64,000 nt of DNA from Buddleja alternifolia (Eukaryota; Streptophyta; Magnoliopsida; Lamiales; Scrophulariaceae): positions 20,651,104 through 20,715,103 of the forward strand of contig CM033402.1 of assembly GCA_019426215.1 (NCBI GenBank), read 5' to 3'. Position numbers and translations under genes: made by a program. Positions 59,901-64,000 of the stretch are shown here, in pieces. The number at the start of each line of letters is the position of its first letter. The stretch's first letter is position 1. The notes beneath the pieces are model-generated. The model ran no database searches. It had not been told where the DNA came from and was given only the letters and a program-made list of their open reading frames with translations.

Positions 59901-61244
59901 GTTAGAGGAGTAGTATGAATGGGAATGTTGCATTCCTCTAAAGTATTCAAACCATACTGTATATCGGCTTCTCTCTGAGCAAAAAATTTAAACTAGCTTT
60001 AGAAGAAAATAACGAACAAGGTAAGAATAATGTACTTTGCAAATGTACAAGTACTTACCCTGATCGCTATCAAAATCCTATGAAGGAGGATTAGCTTCAG
60101 GCTCGAAAATAGGTTCAGAAAGAGGAGCAACACTAGCTGGTTCTTCAAGCGTTGGCTCTCGCTCAACTGGAGCACTTTTTTATTCCATTGGAGTAGGGAG
60201 CTGCGTGCACTTACGAATTAGTGGCACTTCCTCTTCTTCTTTTTCCTCGACTTCTGGGACAAAAACAAAATCTGGAGAAGGATAAGGGGATTCTAGAGGG
60301 GAAAAGAGAGAGAGCGATTTCTTCTTTGGCTCCTTCTTCTTCTTCTGCTTCTTCGCTGGCTTGGATGGCTCAGCGTCCTTCGCAGCAGCCTTTCTTTTAG
60401 GTCGCTTGACCACTACCTCCTTTTCAGGTTCATCTGATGACAAAGTTGCTTGTTTCTCATCATCACCACGAACTCTTCCTTCAGCAAGGAGTCGCTCACA
60501 CTCTTCCTTGGGAACTGCTGTACCTCTGCGTCATTTGGTTAGATCCCTTAGAATTAATGTATCCGCTAGCACTAAGAATATAATTGAAAAGAATCCCAGA
60601 AGGCTTAGGATTCACGGACTTTTGCATCGCTGCTTTGAAGCGATTAAACACGTACAAAGCCCAATTGAGCTTCAGCTTGGTCAAAATGGCTATCATCATC
60701 TTGTATTGTAGATTTAAAACCTTATCAAATGATCCCTTATGACATTCCACCATCTTTGCGCAGATGTCCGCAAGAATGACATATTCACCCTTCATGTCAT
60801 TTTTCTTGAAATTTGGTTCATACGCGACAATAATGTTGTCTCTCCGGACTCTTTGCCAAACCTTGGTAGCATCTCCCAACGTAACTTCTTCGACTACTCC
60901 ATCGTCAGTGGGAAATAGTAACAAATTAGCAAGAAGTTGGGGAGTGAGATAAAGGGTGTTGTAGCAAAAGGGAAAGTGCACGAAATTGAGTTGCCATCAT
61001 CAGAAATGACGGCATTCTCAAAGAAGAACTTGACTTGTGCCTCAGGAATCAGAGAGTGGGCGGTCAGAACGTTTCGAAGTCCAGAATCATGAATGAGAGG
61101 AAAGATTTCTCTCATCAGAAAATGCTAATTATCAAAGAGGTATTCCCAGTTAACTAGGAAACCAGCATTATAGTACATAGGTTTTTCTGTTTTGGGTTTA
61201 GAGGTATTTCCGACATCAGATTTTGAGGATTTTGGTTGTGTCAT
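56934..61244 (-). pseudogene. Sirevirus env-position gene (element N), with introns
   Basis: The ATG at 61,244 starts MTQPKSSKS, and the gene runs left. The first domain (to about 60,500) carries L-V-N-W-E-Y-L-F, FFFENAVISDDGNSIS, ILADICAKMVE and YVFNRFKAAM, matching element D. A lysine-rich tract follows (PKRKAAAKD, KKQKKKKEPKKK; 60,290-60,400), then an acidic run. Splice-like gaps lie at 59,976-60,058 and 59,730-59,808. A 304-codon frame (58,828-59,742) has PLKLWKGKGPVVAERPN; further frames extend to 57,785, and the last (56,934-57,197) may be the C-terminal end or a separate segment. At least five stops or frameshifts disrupt it. No signal peptide or clear membrane segment is seen. Similar to 'putative plant transposon' proteins in the Sirevirus env slot; role unknown. 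Confidence 0.75.
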
Positions 61245-62087
61245 TGATGAAAAAGTGTTGAGCTTTTTGAGAGAGTAGGAAGAAAGTCTTTTTGCCTTAG
61301 AGAATTTTTACAACAAGGAAAATATGAGAGTGATAAAGTTTTTCTGTAAAAAATTGAAGGGTTTAAATAGAATGGCAAAAAGTAACTCCTCAACTGCTTC
61401 ATAAATGCCATGTGCAAATGCAATTAATCAAGAAATGAAAAACATTGAATCTGAGCCATTTAATCATTAAGGCGGATGTGAAAAGTGGCGATAAATTGGG
61501 ATAACTACTGTAAAAGATAAAGTTTGAAATCTTCAGGTACGTTTCAAAAGCTTTTAAATTTTTTGGAAATTTTCAGCGTGAATTGCTCACGCCTGTTGGT
61601 ACACTACGTACTCAGGCATGTGCAGTTGTTGAACTGCTTATTTCGAGAAAGGTATCATTAACCGTCAGTTTGATTTGATAGGAGTGTGTGGGCAGTTGAC
61701 AAAATCTTATCTTTTGGACTTATCCACACACTTCCTTTTAACAATGACAACAACGCATGAATTTCAGAGAAAGTTACTTAGCGTTAAAGTGGGAATAATC
61801 TAAACGCTGAAGTCTTCTTTTAAAATAAAGAAAATTGAATCGCTTTTAAGAAATAATACTTTTGTTTTATTAGAGATCAATCTGACATGCATAAAGGTAA
61901 GCGCTGATGATTAATGCACAAAATTTTGAAAATCAATTTTGATCATTGTCACTTAATATTTGAAATAAGTAAAATTTTAAAGTTCCCCTTAAAATTGATA
62001 ACTCATTTCAATTTGAAATCGCTTTAGACATTACAATAAAGTGGATTCCCCTAAATTATATGCCTATAAAAATATGATGCTTCATGA
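61245..62087 (-). promoter_or_regulatory. Pol-to-env spacer with promoter-like features (element N)
   Basis: Non-coding gap of about 0.84 kb, the same size as in element D (0.81 kb). On the minus strand it has two polypurine runs (TTTAGGGGAATC near 62,045; TTAAGGGGAACT near 61,983), then 'ttcacatccgcc' and 'aaatggctcagattca' as in D, an AT-rich TATTTAAAC near 61,365-61,375, and a pyrimidine-rich leader of about 120 bp ending at the ATG. The TATTTAAA could serve as a TATA box; this is inferred. Confidence 0.5.
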
Positions 62088-63188
62088 TTAAGCGTTTAAA
62101 TTAATCATACTTAATTCACTTCTCAAAGTGAGAAAACGTTGTTCGTTGAGCGTTTTGGTGAGGATATCTGCCACTTGTTTGTCAGTTCCAATGAAATGCA
62201 TGGAGATATCTTTTTTGTTTTTAACATGGTCACGCAATAAATGGTAGAAAATGTCAATGTGTATAGTTCTAGAATGAAGGACTGGGTTTGGGGTGATAGC
62301 TAAATCTCTTTGGTTATCACAATGGATTGGGGTAGGCCCTAAGAGGATTCCATAATCTCTAAGTTGTTGCCTCATCCAAAGGATTTATGCACAACAACTT
62401 CCAGTGGCTACATAGTCTGCATCAGTATGCCACGAGACCAATCTATCACCTACAAATTGACATGTACCACTAGTGCTTTTTCTATCTATTTTGCATCCTG
62501 CAAAATCTGGGTCTGAATAACCAATTAGTTCAAACAGAGAGTCCCTTGGATACCATAAGCCCACATCTTATGCGTCTTTTAGGTATTGAAGAATTCTCTT
62601 GACAGCAATTAAGTGTGACTCTCTATGATCAGCTTGAAAGCGTGCACATATGCACACCGAAAACATAATATCAAGGTCTATTAGCAGTAAGATAAAGAAA
62701 TGATCCAATGATACCTCTACAATTAGTGATATCAATTTTCTTCCCACTTTCATCTTTATTTAACTTAAGCATTTGACACATCGGAATTTTTGAAGATGAC
62801 GCATTTTCCATACTAAATTTCTTAATCAAATATCTTGTATATTTAGTTGGGTTAATAAATATGTCATTAAGAATTTGTTTAACTTGTAATCCTAAGAAGA
62901 AAATTATTTCACCCATCATGCTCATTCCAAATTGATCTTGCATTATTTTCAAAAATTGCTCACACAATCGCTTATTAGTAGATCCGAAAATAATATCGTT
63001 AACATAAATTTGGACTAAGAGAATATCCTTGTTATGGGTAACTTTAAATAACGTTGTGTCAACGCTGCCTTTTGAAAAACCTTTACCTATAAGAAAGATA
63101 GAGAAAGTGTCAAACCAGGATCTTGGTGCTTGTTTGAGGCCATAAAGTGCCTTATCCAATTTGTAGACCATACTTTTGCCATGGTTGT
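62088..63188 (-). pseudogene. Sirevirus pol: reverse transcriptase and RNase H (element N)
   Basis: On the minus strand from 63,188: YKLDKALYGLKQAPRSW, then the catalytic motif, here Y-V-N-D (expected Y-V-D-D; codon at 62,998-63,000), FGSTNKRLCEQF, G-E-I-I-F-F-L-G-L-Q-V, and RNase H with A-T-G-S-C-C-A-Q, PIHCDNQRDLAI, FIGTDKQVADILTK and NEQRFLTLRSEL. Frames break near 62,753, 62,568 and 62,376. The RT start is missing because LTR O abuts it. The changed catalytic aspartate alone should abolish RT activity. Confidence 0.88.
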
Positions 63189-64000
63189 TGTTGGTTCCAA
63201 GTGGCATACGAAAGGATCTAGAATGGGGGGGGGTTGAATAGACCCTGAAGTCTTTTTCGACTTCAAAAAGTTTCGTATTAAAATCGGTTTGGACGATTGA
63301 AATGTAGGCGTTTGGCTGAGCGTCTACTTGAAGACTGTTTTTGAAAAGGTTAACGTAGACTCTAGATTTGAATACTATAACCAAGTAGATTTAAGCATTT
63401 AGTTCTTTAATTAGGGTTAGCACATCAGAATGATTTTAGGTCTTCCTTTTGCAATGTTTTTAGCGTCAAAAAGTTTTCCTTAGTTGGTTAGCATTAAAAG
63501 ATTTTATCAATGTGTTTACTTAACCGATTTATACAATGATATGACAGTACCACAAGACACTTCTATCCTCTTGTTTCTTTCACCCAGAAATAATGCAAGT
63601 ATCCAACTACGACTTCACACGGATCGCAAGGCTTGGATGGGGTTTTTCTAACGGGTTGTTTGATTTTGAGAAAGTTCAAACAACTTGGAATATCTCAATA
63701 GTTAAGTAAGGTTCTTCTATGAAGAGGTTTGAGATATTGTTAACTGTCTCAGGAATTGAAGAACAACAAAGAGAATATTTGCTTGAATATTCTGGCTTTT
63801 CTAAGAGTTTAAGGATTAAGACTTTAATGCAACAGAGTTTTAGCTTGTAAGCTTGTGGTTGTATGTACCGTGTATTTTGGCTTATTGTTGAAGTCCTGTT
63901 TATAGACTCTCTTGGAAAAAGTGTCTGTTTGACACATGCACAGGAGCATGTCTCTCACTTTCGCGAGTGAACAACTTTTGTCCCTTTTCCCTGAAATCCT
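63189..64000 (-). repeat. Sirevirus-type LTR O (3' part), cut by window end
   Basis: On the minus strand it ends ACTTGGAACCAACA at 63,189. It shares 'ggtctattcaacccccc' and 'tagatcctttcgtatgcc' with the other LTRs of this family, and a TATAAACAG at about 63,896-63,904 lies where the TATA box of the 55,196-56,670 LTR sits. Its 'gtagacgctcagccaaacgcc' segment groups it with 1-505 rather than with the 3' LTR of element N. Confidence 0.78.

Larger units (their letters stand above)
55196..63188 (-). mobile_element. Sirevirus-type copia element N, 3' half
   Basis: A minus-strand element: 3' LTR (55,196-56,670), signature PPT, env-position gene (56,934-61,244), spacer, and the pol end with RNase H and RT (62,088-63,188). 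The sequence 'gacatcatcaaaaaggggaaaat' before the LTR is the Sirevirus PPT signature. The LTR interrupts RNase H of element F at 55,195. To the right another LTR (O) abuts RT; O belongs to a different LTR subfamily, so it is a separate insertion rather than this element's 5' LTR. Integrase, protease, gag and 5' LTR lie outside the window or are lost. Confidence 0.85.

Noticed and set aside
63189..64000. LTR O as the 5' LTR of Sirevirus N
   Set aside because: It differs in subfamily-specific segments from the 3' LTR (55,196-56,670), abuts the middle of RT and has no primer site next to it. An internal deletion cannot be fully excluded without sequence beyond 64,000.

Overview
The window is plant nuclear DNA, almost certainly from a eudicot, and I see no host gene in it. 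It is AT-rich heterochromatin built from transposable elements inserted into one another: Ty1/copia elements including Sirevirus-type ones with an extra 'env-position' gene, an Athila-type Ty3/gypsy element, solo LTRs, hAT-like non-autonomous elements, and one nearly complete CACTA (En/Spm) DNA transposon. The exact species cannot be read from it.

Layout. 1-10,955: Sirevirus-type LTRs and a long non-coding LTR element (element B) whose 5' LTR holds two solo LTRs with clean 5-bp target duplications. 10,956-12,311 and 28,947-31,892: the 3' half of a + strand Sirevirus (element D: pol end, spacer, env-position gene), cut in two by a 16.6-kb minus-strand copia element (element C, 12,312-28,941, TSD CTGCC). 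Element C carries a hAT-like insert in its protease and an Athila-type element (about 19,947-27,173) in its leader; the Athila 5' LTR holds a further solo LTR. 31,893-40,220: a patchwork of copia fragments on both strands (LTR fragment X, element E, element K, element J). 40,221-52,613: an old LTR fragment (H) split by solo LTR G and then by the CACTA element (42,022-51,890, TSD AAT). 52,614-55,195: copia element F. 55,196-63,188: a minus-strand Sirevirus (element N) with 3' LTR, PPT, env-position gene and pol end. 63,189-64,000: another Sirevirus-type LTR (O) inserted in its reverse transcriptase.

The most complete unit is the CACTA element. It has matching termini, arrays of subterminal palindromes, a TNP2-type transposase gene, and a 12-exon second gene joining a Transposase_24-like region to a Ulp1/C48 (SUMO-protease-like) domain with His, Asp and Cys visible. 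Each gene carries one apparent single-base frameshift, one of them at a homopolymer, so the copy is either freshly dead or affected by assembly errors.

The other notable unit is the Sirevirus env-position gene, seen in two diverged copies. In both it lies about 0.8 kb downstream of pol behind a conserved non-coding spacer that looks like a plant promoter and 5' UTR. Both copies have an intron-like gap at the same codon, and both encode a lysine-rich tract without an evident signal peptide. This suggests a separately transcribed, spliced gene rather than a read-through envelope. All other retroelement reading frames are broken by stops and frameshifts.
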